A stretch of DNA of 64,000 bases. Origin: Neoarius graeffei (taxonomy: Eukaryota; Chordata; Actinopteri; Siluriformes; Ariidae). Under the pieces are notes generated by a model. The model saw only the letters and a list, made by a program, of their open reading frames with translations. It did no database searches and was not told the origin of the DNA. Shown piece after piece: positions 31,881-46,215 of this stretch (position 1 is its first letter; every line of letters starts with the position of its first letter). The position numbers were made by a program, and so were the translations under genes. Location of the stretch: NCBI RefSeq assembly GCF_027579695.1, contig NC_083572.1, forward strand, positions 11,814,915 to 11,878,914. The letters run 5' to 3'.

Positions 31881-32597
31881 GTGTGTTGATTTTGTTTGGA
31901 TGATAATATCATGTTTGACATTTTCATAATACAGGATTGTGTGTGAGCAAAGGCCAGACGGCCCATTTGTGAAAAACGAACGTGAAAATAAATGAATATT
32001 GTGGGTGAAATAAAACCACATGTGCTACATTTGAAAATAAAGCAATCATACAGGTGGAATGTGGCATGAGGGAAAATAAAAGCACATCCCTTTGCTTTTA
32101 CTACTTTGGTCTGATCTGAGAGGAAATCCAAGACGGGTCAAAGCAACACTTTTCTTCATCTCCCTTGTTCAACAAATCACTGTGCATGAATGTTAATGTG
32201 GCATGTGTGAGCTTCCATAAACTCCAGGAACTACGTTTTGTACAGAAATGACTGCTTGGTCAATTTGAAAGCAGTCATATGCATAGCTGAAAATGTCACG
32301 TCGAATTTCTGGACACTGGTTAATTCCAGGATTCTGTGGTAACAGATGTTGGGAAATGAGCATGGTATCAGAACAATATCTGATACTAGTGTCAGTATTA
32401 GTGTATCTCTAATAATAAAAATAATAATAATAATAATTCATTAATTTATTTATCTTCAGTGGCTGCTTTATCCTGTTCAGGGTCATAATGGATCTGGGAG
32501 TATTTTATTCCACTTATCCCACATGAATTTACCAATGATTAAATTTTTTTAATATGCTAAAGAACAAGAAATTTGTTTTTAATTTGTTTCTAGTTAA
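31875..32597. other. No gene recognised
   Basis: AT-rich DNA; a short (AAT)n run lies at about 32415-32436. No coding support. Confidence 0.5.
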
Positions 32598-32800
32598 AAC
32601 TAGATGGCCTTTCGATTTCATAAAATCGTTGAAATTTAGTTACCGCTGAAATTTGGTCATTGTGACATATGCTTATTTCTGTAATATCTCACAAAATATG
32701 AGGCCATTCTGTGGCTGGGAAGTTATTTAATTTGGGCTGATTCTCAAACAAATAATGCGCATGACATCACTTGCTTCACGCAGTCAAGCAGACAGAGGAA

Positions 32801-32846
<46 letters not shown>

Positions 32847-33350
32847 ATGCGCAGGTTTACCTCTGACCGTACACTGACAGTTCCCTCATTCTGTCGCTAA
32901 ATGATCAGTTGATCACACCGAGGTGCTCGCTGACTGCCGATATTTATTAGTTTGGTCCTGCGTTTCCTTTCCTTTGCAACATAACGTCTTTTCTTCTCGC
33001 TTTCCGTTAGTCAGTCTTTCACGTTTCATTCGCACACTCATGTCCTCCATTTTTCTTTCCTGTTTCAAATTTGTATCCCACAATGCTTTGTGTGAACGGG
33101 GAAAGCCCACCACGTTATGCATGACACAGTATCTTGAATTAGGTCATGGTGAAACAGGAAAAAATAGCTGAGAATTTAGGGCCACATAGCCCTAAATTCA
33201 TTAATTGTTCTGTTTTTAAAAAATAATAATAAAATTGGAAGTCTGTGATTCGAATTCAGTAGCTTTCAGTCCACTAAACAAAAATAATTGGGTGTCGGGT
33301 AAAATTCTTTTTATGACCTACACTTGAAAAATCTGAAAGGTGGTCTACCT
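32598..33350 (-). mobile_element. TTAA-flanked MITE C, copy 2 (inverted)
   Basis: Inverse of 13011-13880, bounded by TTAA at 32594-32597 and 33351-33354. Shared markers on the minus strand include GGATACAAATTTGAAACAGG and GAAACGCAGGACCAAACTAA. A (GT)n tract at 32803-32842 replaces other DNA of copy 1. The 70-codon minus ORF (32913-33122) is not kept in copy 1, so it is probably fortuitous. Confidence 0.7.
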
Positions 33351-33599
33351 TTAAAGATCCACAAGACAAATTAGTTTGAGTTATTATTTACATTCTCGCA
33401 GCGAGAGACAGACATTCACTCACAAGCCATTTTTCTTTCTTTCTTTTTTTTAGTTAGTAAGACAAAAACACACAACTAAAAACCTTAGTCACCCAAATGG
33501 ATATCATGAGCTTCCTGCAACCCCAAGCCTTGATTAAAAAAAAAAAAAATCCAGACTTAATATACAGGTATAGGACTGTAGCATTAGGTATATTGGACA

Positions 33600-34098
33600 G
33601 TAACTAGTTATACTGTCGCACAAACTGCTGAAAAAGTTCATGCGGACACGTTTCTGTTTTAGACAGCATTAACTTTTTCAGCAGTTTGTGCTACAGTAGC
33701 TGTTCTGTGGGATTGGACCATATAGCCTAGCCTTTGTGCCCCATGCGAAATCAATGAGCTTTCGACACCCATGACCCTGTCACTGGTTCACCGGTTGTCC
33801 TTCCTTGGACCACTTTTGGTCGGCACTAACCACTGCATACTGGGAACACCCCACAAGATGTACCATTTTGGAGATGCTCAGACCCAGTCATCTAGCCATC
33901 ACAATTTGGCCCTTGTCAAAGTCGCTCAGATCCTTACGCTTGCCCATTTTTTTCTGCTTCCAACACATCAGCTTCAAGAACTGACTGTTCTCTTGCTACC
34001 TAATGTATCCCACCCCTTCACAGGTGCCACAGTAATGAGAAAATCAATGCTATTCATTTCACCTATCAGGGATCATAATGTTATGGTTGATCGATACG
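33600..34098 (+). mobile_element. MITE fragment (Tc1-type, 3' part)
   Basis: Contains markers of a very common fish repeat: TGGACCACTTTTGGTCGG, CATCACAATTTGGCCCTTGT and the ending GATCATAATGTTATGGTTGA. The left terminus is not evident; an inverted pair CTGAAAAAGTT / AACTTTTTCAG (33628, 33671) lies near it. Confidence 0.5.
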
Positions 34099-34131
34099 TG
34101 TAAATATTATCTATGACAAAAAAAACAAAGG

Positions 34132-34513
34132 GGGGTGGCACGGTGGTGTAGTGGTTACCGCTGTCGCCTCACAGCAAGAAGGTCCGGGTTCGAGCCCCGT
34201 GGCCGGTGAGGGCCTTTCTGTGTGGAGTTTGCATGTTCTCCCCGTGTCCGCGTGGGTTTCCTCCGGGTGCTCCGGTTTCCCCCATAGTCCAAAGACATGC
34301 AGGTTAGGTTAACTGGTGACTCTAAATTGAGCGTAGGTGTGAATGTGAGTGTGAATGGTTGTCTGTGTCTATGTGTCAGCCCTGTGATGACCTGGCGACT
34401 TGTCCAGGGTGTACCCCGCCTTTCGCCCGTAGTCAGCTGGGATAGGCTCCAGCTTGCCTGCGACCCTGTAGAACAGGATAAAGCGGCTAGAGATAATGAG
34501 ATGAGATGAGATG
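34132..34513 (+). mobile_element. V-SINE, full length with TSD
   Basis: Plus-strand copy with head, B box GGTTCGAGCCC, central domain and GATGA tail. Flanked by aaaaaaacaaagg (about 34119-34131 and 34514-34526). Confidence 0.9.
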
Positions 34514-34953
34514 AAAAAAACAAAGGAATATTCCTTGTGCAGAAGCTGCACTCATGTGTGCATCATTATCATTCACATGCTTCCTGCGTCTCTTAAAGTG
34601 TACCTGTAGTGAATTTTAATTACTAGCTATTTCAAAAGATCACGTATGATACCAGTGGTTCCATCATGTAACGTTCATCATAAGCTCTTGTCAAGTACAC
34701 GCGAGTTTTAAGTCACTGCTCCAACAGTCAGGCATGGTCAGCGACATGTTGCCTCCTTCATGGGTTGGTCAGGCACCGGTAGTGACGCACAGTCGTTGGT
34801 TTGTCCGATTGTCTGGGCTGCAGTGGACTGGTCACTGACCCTGTGTTGCAAACACCAGTCTAAGATAAAGCATTATCAACCGACCTGCTCATGAGAAATA
34901 GAAGAAATATTTACACTTACTTGAGCTGATCTTTGGCTGGATCGAGTCGAAGT

Positions 34954-34984
<31 letters not shown>

Positions 34985-35534
34985 AAATATCTTTAAAAAA
35001 GGCACCGTTCATTATCAGTGTCGCAGTTCTCAAGATTGAACCGAATCGCTGTCCTGAATCATAAAATTAATCATCTGAAGCGCATAAAATCCGCATGCCA
35101 TCTCGCAACAAGTTCTACCTCCAAATAACCCAAACTATAGCCCAAATATATCCCTAATGCCTAATGGGATGTCAGACAGATTTTATCCTGTTTACGGTGT
35201 GTGTTCCCACCGCAAAAGAGAAACCAATCGAAACTGAAAGAGTGAAAGTGATTATCATGCCGTTACCATCCCTGTGTCCGAAATAGCTCACTCGTTCACT
35301 ACTCCCTATATAGGGAATTACTATATAGAGGACTATAATGTTGTAAGCATGACCAGTACTGGTACACTTTAAGTACATCATTCACTAGAAAGCACATCAG
35401 AGTCAAAACATCCCCATCCATCAGGCTTCCAAATTGAACAGTAAAATGTTTAGCGATTTCATGCACAGTAATGTACAAACACTGAAATTCTGTTCTTCTT
35501 AAAAATATCTGCCTTCATCATGATTGTCGTCATG

Positions 35535-35607
35535 AGCAGCATTTCACATCGAAAGCTCTGAGCAGCATCTCACATCGAAAGCTCATGAGCAGCATCTCAC
35601 ATCGAAA
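35535..35607. repeat. Three-copy tandem repeat, 28-30 bp
   Basis: Units read GAGCAGCATxTCACATCGAA and differ by one or two bases. Confidence 0.8.
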
Positions 35608-35843
35608 TATATTTAATAATCCAGAAGACTGGTATGCGAAACAGATGATTAGGTGGGTTTGAAGGGTACACGAGAGGTTTATAAAATTCAAATGCGAGTT
35701 GTAAAAGAAAAACAGTTACGCAATAACAGTCGAGAATAATGCACAACTATGCCATTTGAGACACAATGCTATTTTGTTTCATCGAGGGACACGGAGGAGG
35801 AAATTCGTCTATTTACCACCGAACTACAAGGATTAATAAATTT

Positions 35844-35903
35844 CAAATTGATATTAGAAATGCCGAAAGGTGTATACTTTTCGACATTTCTAATATCAAT
35901 TTG
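35844..35903. repeat. Perfect 19-bp inverted repeat (hairpin)
   Basis: CAAATTGATATTAGAAATG (35844-35862) is exactly complementary to 35885-35903. The stem can extend inwards to about 26 bp with two mismatches, leaving a loop of about 9 nt. It is not in a recognised transposon. Confidence 0.8.
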
Positions 35904-36018
35904 TAAAATAAATGAAGGAAACAAAAGAGGAAATTGACCGACCCTACATGTAGCCATGAGTTGCAACATCCTAGTTTGAGGACACCTGATGTAGAGCATC
36001 AATACTAGTCTCTGCCGA

Positions 36019-36240
36019 CACGCTCAGAAAACAAAGTACATTATTATACCAGTGGCTTGTCACTGGTGCAGTACCCTCTAAGGTACTTATTTGTACCATT
36101 AATATAATGATTGGGAACATATATGTACCTTTTTGACCCTAAAAAGGCAAACATAATAATGAGTCCTCGGGGTACATTAGTGTAGATTGTACTTTGGGGG
36201 ACAGAAATGGACTCCCATCGTACCCCTATTTCTGACAGTA
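36019..36240. mobile_element. Small MITE B, copy 2
   Basis: Aligns with 11372-11611; shared GTACTTATTTGTACC, GGACAGAAATGGACTCC and the end TTTCTGACAGT. Confidence 0.6.
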
Positions 36241-36486
36241 TAAGCTGTAACTCCAGTACCCCTTTTGACCAATAAGGACCAGGTTCTGTTCTTGTTCACG
36301 CACCAAATTTTGAACTGTTCAAAACATTTCAACCAAAAATAAATTGGTTCAGAGCCTGAAAATTTGGTTCCCAGCTGGAACAAAAATATAGCTGATTTTT
36401 CCAGTGCGACCCATGATTATATCATTGGGCGTGTCATTAGTTTGGCGAGGAAGCAGAGCACACCAATGGAAAAGGATACATCTTCA

Positions 36487-37223
36487 GAAGCTGAAGCCTA
36501 TTCCAGCTGACTATGGGCAAGAGGTGGGGTACACCCTGGACAAGTCGTCAGGTCATCGCAGGGCTATCCATCCATTATCTGTAGCCGCTGATCGTGTTCT
36601 ACAGGGTCACAAGCAAGCTGAAGCCTATCCCAACTGACTATGAGTGAGAGGTGGGGTACACCCTGGACAAGCTGCCAGGTCATCGCAGGGCTCATCTCAT
36701 TATCTCTAGCCGCTTTATCCTTCTACAGGGTCGCAGGCAAGCTGGAGCCTATCCCAGCTGACTATGGACGAAAGGCGGGGTACACCCTGGACAAGTCGCC
36801 AGGTCATCACAGGGCTGACACATAGACACAGACAACCATTCACACTCACGGTCAATTTAGAGTCACCAGTTAACCTAACCTGCATGTCTTTGGACTGTGG
36901 GGGAAACCGGAGCACCCGGAGGAAACCCACGCGGACACCATGCAAACTCCACACAGAAAGGCCCTCGCTGGCCACGGGGCTCGAACCCGGACCTTCTTGC
37001 TGTGGATGAGAGGTAGGGAACACCCTGGACAAGACAGTGTTGACACACAGACAAACAACCATTCACACCTACAGTATTATGAGCCACCAATGAGCCTAAC
37101 CTGCATGTCTTAGGACTGTCGGGGAAACCGGAGGAAACCCACGCAGACACGGGGAGAACATGCAAACTCCTGGGCTCAAATCCAGGACCTTCTTGCTGTG
37201 AGGCCTACATCACCATGCCGCCC
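36487..37223 (-). mobile_element. Composite of four partial V-SINE copies
   Basis: Four pieces lie head to tail in the same minus orientation. 36487-36565 and 36566-36691 each stop at CATCGCAGGGCT. 36692-37002 is a nearly complete GATGA-type copy lacking its head. 37003-37223 restarts mid-body and carries the head. The second piece starts with ATCCATCC, so two subfamilies are mixed. No target duplication was seen around the individual pieces. Confidence 0.8.
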
Positions 37224-37336
37224 GACCAATCAGAATGAAGAATTCAACTGGAATCGAACATGTTTAATATCCTGACTAAATTCGGGATGTTGTGGATGGG
37301 GGCTACAGACCTGGGGACACAATGAATGTAGCACTG

Positions 37337-37640
37337 AGAGAGAGAGAGAGAGAGAGAGGGAGGGGAAGAAAACTAAATGATCGACTGGTTCCTGGACACC
37401 GGCCTCCTCTCTTCCATCCCTCTCTCTCTCTCTCTCTGCGCGCGAGCCGGTCTCGTGCGCGCGCACTGTGCATCCATCCATCCATCCATCCATCCTTCTC
37501 TCTCATCCCCCCTCCCTCTCCTCTCCTCTCCTCTCCTCTCTTCCACTTGTATCACAGTGTACCGAAAGAAGGCGAGAAGCGAAAGAACAGCCGCTGGATC
37601 TTTTTTTTTTTTTTTGTCCTTTTCTTTTTTTGGACATTGT
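37337..37640. repeat. Simple-sequence cluster: (GA)n, (CT)n, (CATC)n, (TCTCC)n, T run
   Basis: (GA)n at 37337-37358, (CT)n at about 37419-37437, (CATC)n at 37470-37494, (CTCTC)n at 37510-37540 and a T run at about 37600-37614. Such GA/CT tracts are common at vertebrate promoters; here they lie just upstream of the CpG-rich block. Confidence 0.85.
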
Positions 37641-37840
37641 AGCATTTATTTATTTATTTATTTATTTGTATGATTCATTTTGCCGCTGTTCTTCGATCCC
37701 GGTGTTATTTCCGTACATGGCGCGGGGGTCGCGCGCGTTCTCCGCTCCCGGTTGCTCTGTAACGGATTCGGTGACGCGGGGCGGAGCGGCGCGCGGCGGT
37801 GGCTCGCGCTCTTCGGCCCGGCGGCTCCAGGACGCCTGAT
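37430..37840 (+). promoter_or_regulatory. CpG-rich region, likely cacng2 promoter/first UTR exon
   Basis: Two CpG-dense blocks (37437-37465 and about 37715-37825, rich in GCGCG and CGGCGG) stand out in an AT-rich window. They lie 1.0-1.4 kb upstream of the cacng2 start codon on the same strand. I infer a CpG-island promoter or 5' UTR; no TATA box was recognised. A 40-codon upstream ORF could run from ATG 37718 to 37840. The exact transcription start cannot be read from sequence. Confidence 0.5.
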
Positions 37841-40853
<3,013 letters not shown>

Positions 40854-41465
40854 AGCCTGGGCCTGCCCATCCTAAGCGTGACGCAACACGAGGGCCTGTT
40901 CCGAGCTTAGTCTGGCCAGGCAGGCTATCTACAGCATTTCCAAGCTCCCGAAAAATCGGGAACCAATCAGCTTTGAGCATCTCCAACGGCCCTGGGTAGA
41001 GGCGTGTTCAAGGCAGTGACATAGTAGAACTGCGACCGGAAGCCATAGATTGTTTACAGAATCTATGCCGGAAGCGCTTCATTCACATCACGAACATGGA
41101 GCAGCGGCAAGCCTTTAACACAGCGGTAGATGCTGTATTGAAAGCATTCAACGGGAAGTTCTCATTGAAAACGGAGCAAAGAGCAGCCCTGGAGGTATTT
41201 ATTGAAAGGAAGGACGTTTTCGCCTTGCTCCCGACCGGCTTCGGTAAAAGTTTAATCTACCAGTTAGCCCCGTCGCGTCACATACGTCAGAGGAAAGAGT
41301 GATGTGATTGGTTTAAGCTTCGTCACAGCCTTTTCTGGCTTCGACCAGTAGCAAACTAAGGCATTTCAGGGAGGCGGGTCAACCACGGGCTCTGGGGAAC
41401 GGTTTGGCTTAATAGCTTGGCCAGACCAAATGCTCGGAGAGCTTTGAAGTCGCGTTAGCCAGGCT
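40854..41465 (+). mobile_element. 612-bp element carrying a RecQ-like ORF, 11-bp TSD
   Basis: Starts AGCCTGGGCC and ends GGCCA...GCCAGGCT, with a short inverted repeat AGCCTGG. It is flanked by the exact 11-bp duplication acttcactgct (40843-40853, 41466-41476). Duplications of 9-11 bp are typical of Mutator-like elements and longer than those of hAT or Tc1. It contains the helicase fragment at 41096-41302. The superfamily is not settled: helicases are also known from Academ-type and Helitron elements. Confidence 0.65.
41096..41302 (+). pseudogene. RecQ-type helicase N-terminal fragment inside a transposon
   Basis: A 68-codon open frame, start MEQRQAFNTAVDAVLKAF. KTEQRAALEVFIERKDVFAL corresponds to the Q-motif region (motif 0) of RecQ-family SF2 helicases, and LPTGFGKSLIYQL is the Walker A (motif I). 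The frame then leaves the helicase pattern and stops; motifs Ia-VI (DEAH and so on) are absent. The ATP-binding loop is intact but the protein cannot be an active helicase. It lies at the centre of the 612-bp element, so it is probably what is left of the transposon's own gene. Confidence 0.7.
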
Positions 41466-42308
41466 ACTTCACTGCTGCGTTGACTCACAGTTAAGCTTGC
41501 GTTGGCCTTCGAGAAGGCCTAGTACGATAAATGTTTGGTCCCTCCCACTATAAATCAAAATCTGATTGGTTAATTCATCGGTCACTTCCTACATAAACAT
41601 ACACTGCCATGGCCTTCTGTCTCAGCAGTGAAGTCCTAACCAATGAGTGAGCCAGCTCGAAACTCTTCTCAGCCTAGAGACAACAAACAAAAAAGTCTCA
41701 TTGGATAACTCGATTTTAATGTTTACAGGACAGTAACCCTTTCATTTCTGAAGCAAATTTGATCGAATTAGAAGAGAATAATTATAATGAAATTAGGAAA
41801 GAAATTAAATATAACATTTGAAATGCTGATATGTTTGGGCCTTCTCTGAAGGTCTAGAAGGCCCTGATGGTTCCCCTCTGATATATAGTGTACTTAGATA
41901 TACTTGTTCTCATACATTATCATTTCTACTGCAACAGGGACTCATATGGCAAACACTCCATATGAAAACATGTATAACTATTGATCTGACAAAGTTTTGT
42001 GTGGGGCTGCGTCTATTTCGCATTTTTGGAAGGAGTCTCCAGTGACAGTGTGCTGTAACATTAGGAGCTGTGTCTCGAAGCTTTCCATGACAGGAATCTC
42101 TTCAGGGAGAAGGGGTTTGTGGGTTCTCAGTAACATGACAAGTTGTGTATTTCTTTTGTCTTCTCTCTTTTAACTTCCAGAGAGAGAGAGAGAGAGAGAT
42201 AAAGAGGGTGGTGAGGGACTGACTTGATAGCTGCTATAACATAAGTGATAACAGGAACAAATATGTTTCATGGACATTAAATGTAACTATGAACTCATTC
42301 TTTAAGCA

Positions 42309-42700
42309 ATCTTCTTCTTCTTCTTTTGGCTGCTCCTGATTAGGGGTCGCCACAGCGGATCTTTCGTCTCCATTGCTCCCTGTCTTCAGCATCCTTCTCT
42401 ACCACACCTGCCACTTTCATGTCCTCTCTCACCACATCCATGTATCTCCTCTTTGGCCTTCTTCTTTTTCGTGTGCCTGGCAGCTCCATCCTCAACATTC
42501 TCCTTCCCACATGCTCTGCATCTCTTCTCAGGATGTGCCCGTACCATCTCAGTCTTATCTCTCTTAGCTTAATTCCCAAGCTCTCCACATGTGCTGTCTG
42601 TCTGATGTGCTTGTTCCTTATCCTGTCCAACCTCCCATCGCAAACCTTAACATCCTCAACTCCGCCACCTCCAACTTTGCCTCCTGTCTCATTCTTTAAA
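42309..42700 (-). mobile_element. RTE-type LINE, 3' end
   Basis: Minus-strand fragment ending in a (GAA)n tail at 42309-42326, as expected for RTE/Expander-like LINEs that end in short repeats. Only the last part of the ORF (42340-42630) is present: 5' truncation. Confidence 0.8.
42340..42660 (-). pseudogene. LINE ORF C-terminus (RTE/Expander-like reverse transcriptase end)
   Basis: Reads LREIRLRWYGHILRRDAEHV, then PGTRKRRRPKRRYMDVVRED and DREQWRRKI. The RLRWYGHxxRR and GRPxxRWxDxxxxD pattern is the conserved tail after the RT domain of many RTE-clade LINEs. The RT core and endonuclease are missing. Confidence 0.8.
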
Positions 42701-42784
42701 CAATAAAAAATTGTAATCAGTCATTGCCAAATTGCTGTGATATTTGAGCAATAAAACACTTTGGGGTGTGCCGTTATTGGAAAA

Positions 42785-43897
42785 TAAATAACTTTCCGAT
42801 GGTAACAGTAACCCTGTTTTGCATTGGGCTGCATCACACCACCCCATCGTGTTTTATTTCTTACTAACTGCCTGTGCATTTACACCTCATAGTATGACGC
42901 ATAGCAATTAGAACCTTATGCTGTAGCATAACCCACCTGGATGAAAGCGCTATCTGCCCTCTTCTGCATACATGAGCTCATAAAATGTCCACGACTGGCT
43001 CGTCACTCTGACTGACAAGAGAAAGCAAACATACCCCCTACCCTGCGATCACAGCCATTTTTGCTCCTCTCTTGGACTCCTCGCCACGGATATCTGTAGC
43101 ATTATCTGGATTAGAACCCACAATCTGTAGACAACAGTGCAAACGCTTTTCCGTTGTGCCATTCAAGAACTTCACAGTGCTTTGTATTGAGGACACTGTT
43201 TCCTAAACATTCAGATGGTACTATGTATTATAAGATTGTTTCTGTTGATGTTGAATTTGGATCTTATTCGAGACTGTGTAGGCGTGTCACATATCGAGGT
43301 TCAGAGGTCTTCTCTGTTCTATTCTCCAACCAAATGAGAATGAAATCAGATTCATTCATTCACTGGGACGTGGGGAGAACATGTGAAAATCCAAACAGAC
43401 AGTAAACCAAGCTCAGGATAAAACCAGGGACTCTGGAGTTGAGAGGTCGTGATGCTACACCACATGTTACCATTGCCACCCGTTACCTTTCTTCCAGTGC
43501 TAAACATTAATCTCTTAGATGTCTAATAAAGTAATCACATATTAACTCTTGAGAATAACACAGTCCAGAATAGAGACTAAATTGAGAGCCATAACAATAG
43601 ATTTTAAGCAAAATATTGTTGGAGTTCCTTCAAACCATCTTCTTCTGATCATCTGCCTGTGTTGCTTTCTTTTCCCGAGTGCCATTTATTAATTGATCTG
43701 ATAGCTGGCAGCCTAGTGCTAGTGTGGGATGGGAAGAGAGGGAGTGTTTGTGTGTGGAAAAGCCTATTTTGTCACTGGTTGATTGACCGTCTGTGGCAAC
43801 CAGACATATCGTCTAACTCTGACCTGTTTGCCTTGGGGTCAGGCGTGTGTGTGTGTGCAAGTTGTGGCAGGATGATGCTGGGTTAATATTTGATATC
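42785..43897. other. No gene recognised (intron)
   Basis: About 1.1 kb of intronic DNA. 43360-43470 (GGGGAGAACATGTGAAAATC) vaguely recalls a very old V-SINE. No coding support. Confidence 0.45.
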
Positions 43898-44228
43898 AGA
43901 GTGCTTTCACACCTATTAATCCATTAAAGCAGAATCTCATTCAGAGTGAAATTGATACTTTTGGTTGGTTGACTATTTCGACTGGTTTGGTTTCATACTC
44001 GACAGAATTAAATAAACCATCTGAATACGTACTCAGAGAACGCTTTCATTCACTGCTGAGAAACCTGAAGACGGAAAACGATAAGCAAACTTTTACCAAT
44101 TGCATGTACAGTGTTTTGCAAAACTATTCATCCCCCTTGGTGTTTGTCCTGTTTTGTTGCATTACAAGCTGGAATTAAAATGGATTTCTGGGGGGTTAGC
44201 ACCATTTGATTTACACAACATGCCTACC

Positions 44229-45912
44229 AGTGGCGGCTGGTAGTCTTTCAAACAGGGGAGGCTGGTCGGTTACGATATTTCCAGATTTTAAAAGAAAAAA
44301 GAAAAAACACATCAATTTTGCCCATACTCTTGCCTCTGATCTGGCTGATTGTTGGCAGGGTCACAAACTGTGAAATAACAGGTTCTTTTGGCCCATTAGC
44401 CTACTGTCCAATATACATGATGGTGGTGTTGGGGGGGGGGGGGGGTCTATTTTAACATTTTATATTGTAAAATTGTGGCATGTTGTTTAAAAATTGATCA
44501 TTATTGAAAGCAGCTCTTTGTCAGGAACCTCAGCAGTAACAGCAGAGTGTTCTGGAATAGGCACAAGCACTGACCTTGGGGAGCCAAACATAGAGCTGGG
44601 TGCCACACATTACATTCAAACATACTTTCCCTACATTTTACTTATTTTGACTGAGAAATGTTTTATTGACAATTTTGATAACCCTTCACTTTTAATCCAG
44701 GTCTGTAGTGTGAAATGTTCTCGGCTGTGTTTTTGTTTAAAAATGTTTTCCAAATTGTAGCTGTGTTTAATTCATATCCAGAAAAATATATATTCCAATA
44801 TAATATACTCAGCATAAACATTTTAAATAGAGTCTATATTTTTGGTCCATCCATGACATATTACTAAAGTAGCCTATTTACTGTTGTTGATGTGGGTCAC
44901 TTGCTGTTAGCCAATTCACTTTCTCGTACCAGGAGAGCTGAAAGGAACGAGTATTATTCCCTACCTTTTTCACCAAGTCAATTTGAGGTGTTGGTCTACC
45001 CTGCTCTTTAATTTTAATTTTTTCCTCAAAAGGAAGACTGGCAAATGGCTTCACCAAAATTAAATCAGCAATGCTTGGCATCCGTGCGCAGCTTTCTTGC
45101 TAGCTGACTAGCCCCCTCAAGTTCAAGTTCAGTCACTCAAATAAGCGAAATTTCTGGAACTAAGATAGCAAACTTGACAACACTATATTTACACTTTATT
45201 TACAATGAAAATATATACGAACTAAAAAAGCTGGTAGAAACCGTATGTAATGAATGAAATCGAAATGTAAGCTGATCTCTTACAATACACCACAGCACTT
45301 GCGAATCCGCATGGGACTGAACTGAAATTCACCGCTGCCTGTCTATATTTGAAACGAGCTGTCAATCAAAGAAAATATCCGGCCGCTTTCACCAATCACC
45401 AGTCTCCTTGCGGAAACTGCCATGTCCCTCCCACTGTGAGGCTCGGAGTCCGTGGGGCGGGCGTTTTTGCAGTATTTGTCCAATAACCGTCTTGCATTTT
45501 GATATTGAAAAGCGCATAGCTCCCAAATGCCATTGAAGTCCACTGAGGCTGGGAGTCCGTGGGACTCCGTGGGCGGGCGTTTTCGCAGTATTTGTCCAAT
45601 AATTGTCTTGCATTTTGAGATTGAAAAGCGCATAGCTCCCAAATGCCATTGAAGTCCACTGAGGCTGCGCTGCATCGTGCTGTCACGAGGGGGAAAAACT
45701 CACGCACACATTAGGCGAACTAGGGAAAGTTATAACGGAATGATTTCGCACTGTAGTGGGTTGAGCACATATATTTCTATGATTCTGGATCTGAAATAGC
45801 AATGTTATAAGGTCGGCTATAACATAAGCCTAGCGCAATTCATCCTACACGATGTTCGTCATTTTTAGAGGAGGCTGAGCCTCCCTCGTTGTCTTAGAGC
45901 AATCGCCCGTGA
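44229..45912. mobile_element. hAT element inside Tc1, 1684 bp
   Basis: Inserted with an 8-bp duplication, tgcctacc/tgcctatc (44221-44228, 45913-45920; one mismatch). The intact target can be read at 27086-27095. The left end AGTGGCGGCTGGT and the inverse of the right end (TCACGGGCGATTGCTC) match partly. GGAGGCTGAGCCTCCC lies near the right end. A related element is at 62144-63569. It contains a poly-G run (44432-44446) and the tandem repeat at 45432-45665. Confidence 0.75.
45432..45665. repeat. Two-copy tandem repeat, about 115-118 bp
   Basis: GGGCGGGCGTTTTTGCAGTA...CCATTGAAGTCCACTGAGGCTG is present twice in direct repeat inside the hAT element, with few differences. Three overlapping minus ORFs here arise from the repeat. 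Confidence 0.85.
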
Positions 45913-46215
45913 TGCCTATCACGTTAAAGGTGCAAATTGTTTTTTTTTTGGGGGGGGGGGGGGGGGGTTTCCATTGTGACACAAACAATAATTAAGATGA
46001 AAAAACAGAAATCTGGAGTGTGCATATGTATTCTCCCCCTTTTGTATGAAACCCCTAAACAAGAGCTGGTCCAACCAATTCACTTCATAAGTCACATAAT
46101 TAGTTGATTAAGATCCACCTGTGCGCACAGTGTCACATTTTCTGTCACATGATGTCTGTATAAATTGACCTGTTCTGGAAGGGCCCTGACCCTGCAACAC
46201 GACTAAGCAAGCAAC

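Larger units (their letters stand above)
34514..36018. other. No gene; several small repeats
   Basis: About 1.5 kb without a supported gene. It holds (AAAT)n at 34949-34987, a fragment at 35276-35400 (CACTACTCCCTATATAGGGA type, seen in many fish MITEs), a three-copy 28-30 bp tandem repeat at 35535-35607 and a strong hairpin at 35844-35903. Confidence 0.55.

Noticed and set aside
32913..33122. Minus-strand 70-codon ORF as the MITE C protein
   Set aside because: The frame is not open in the sister copy at 13011-13880.
37292..37839. Several overlapping ORFs rich in Ser/Leu/Arg around the CpG block
   Set aside because: They translate simple repeats and CpG-rich DNA; no protein-like composition. 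Read instead as promoter/UTR.
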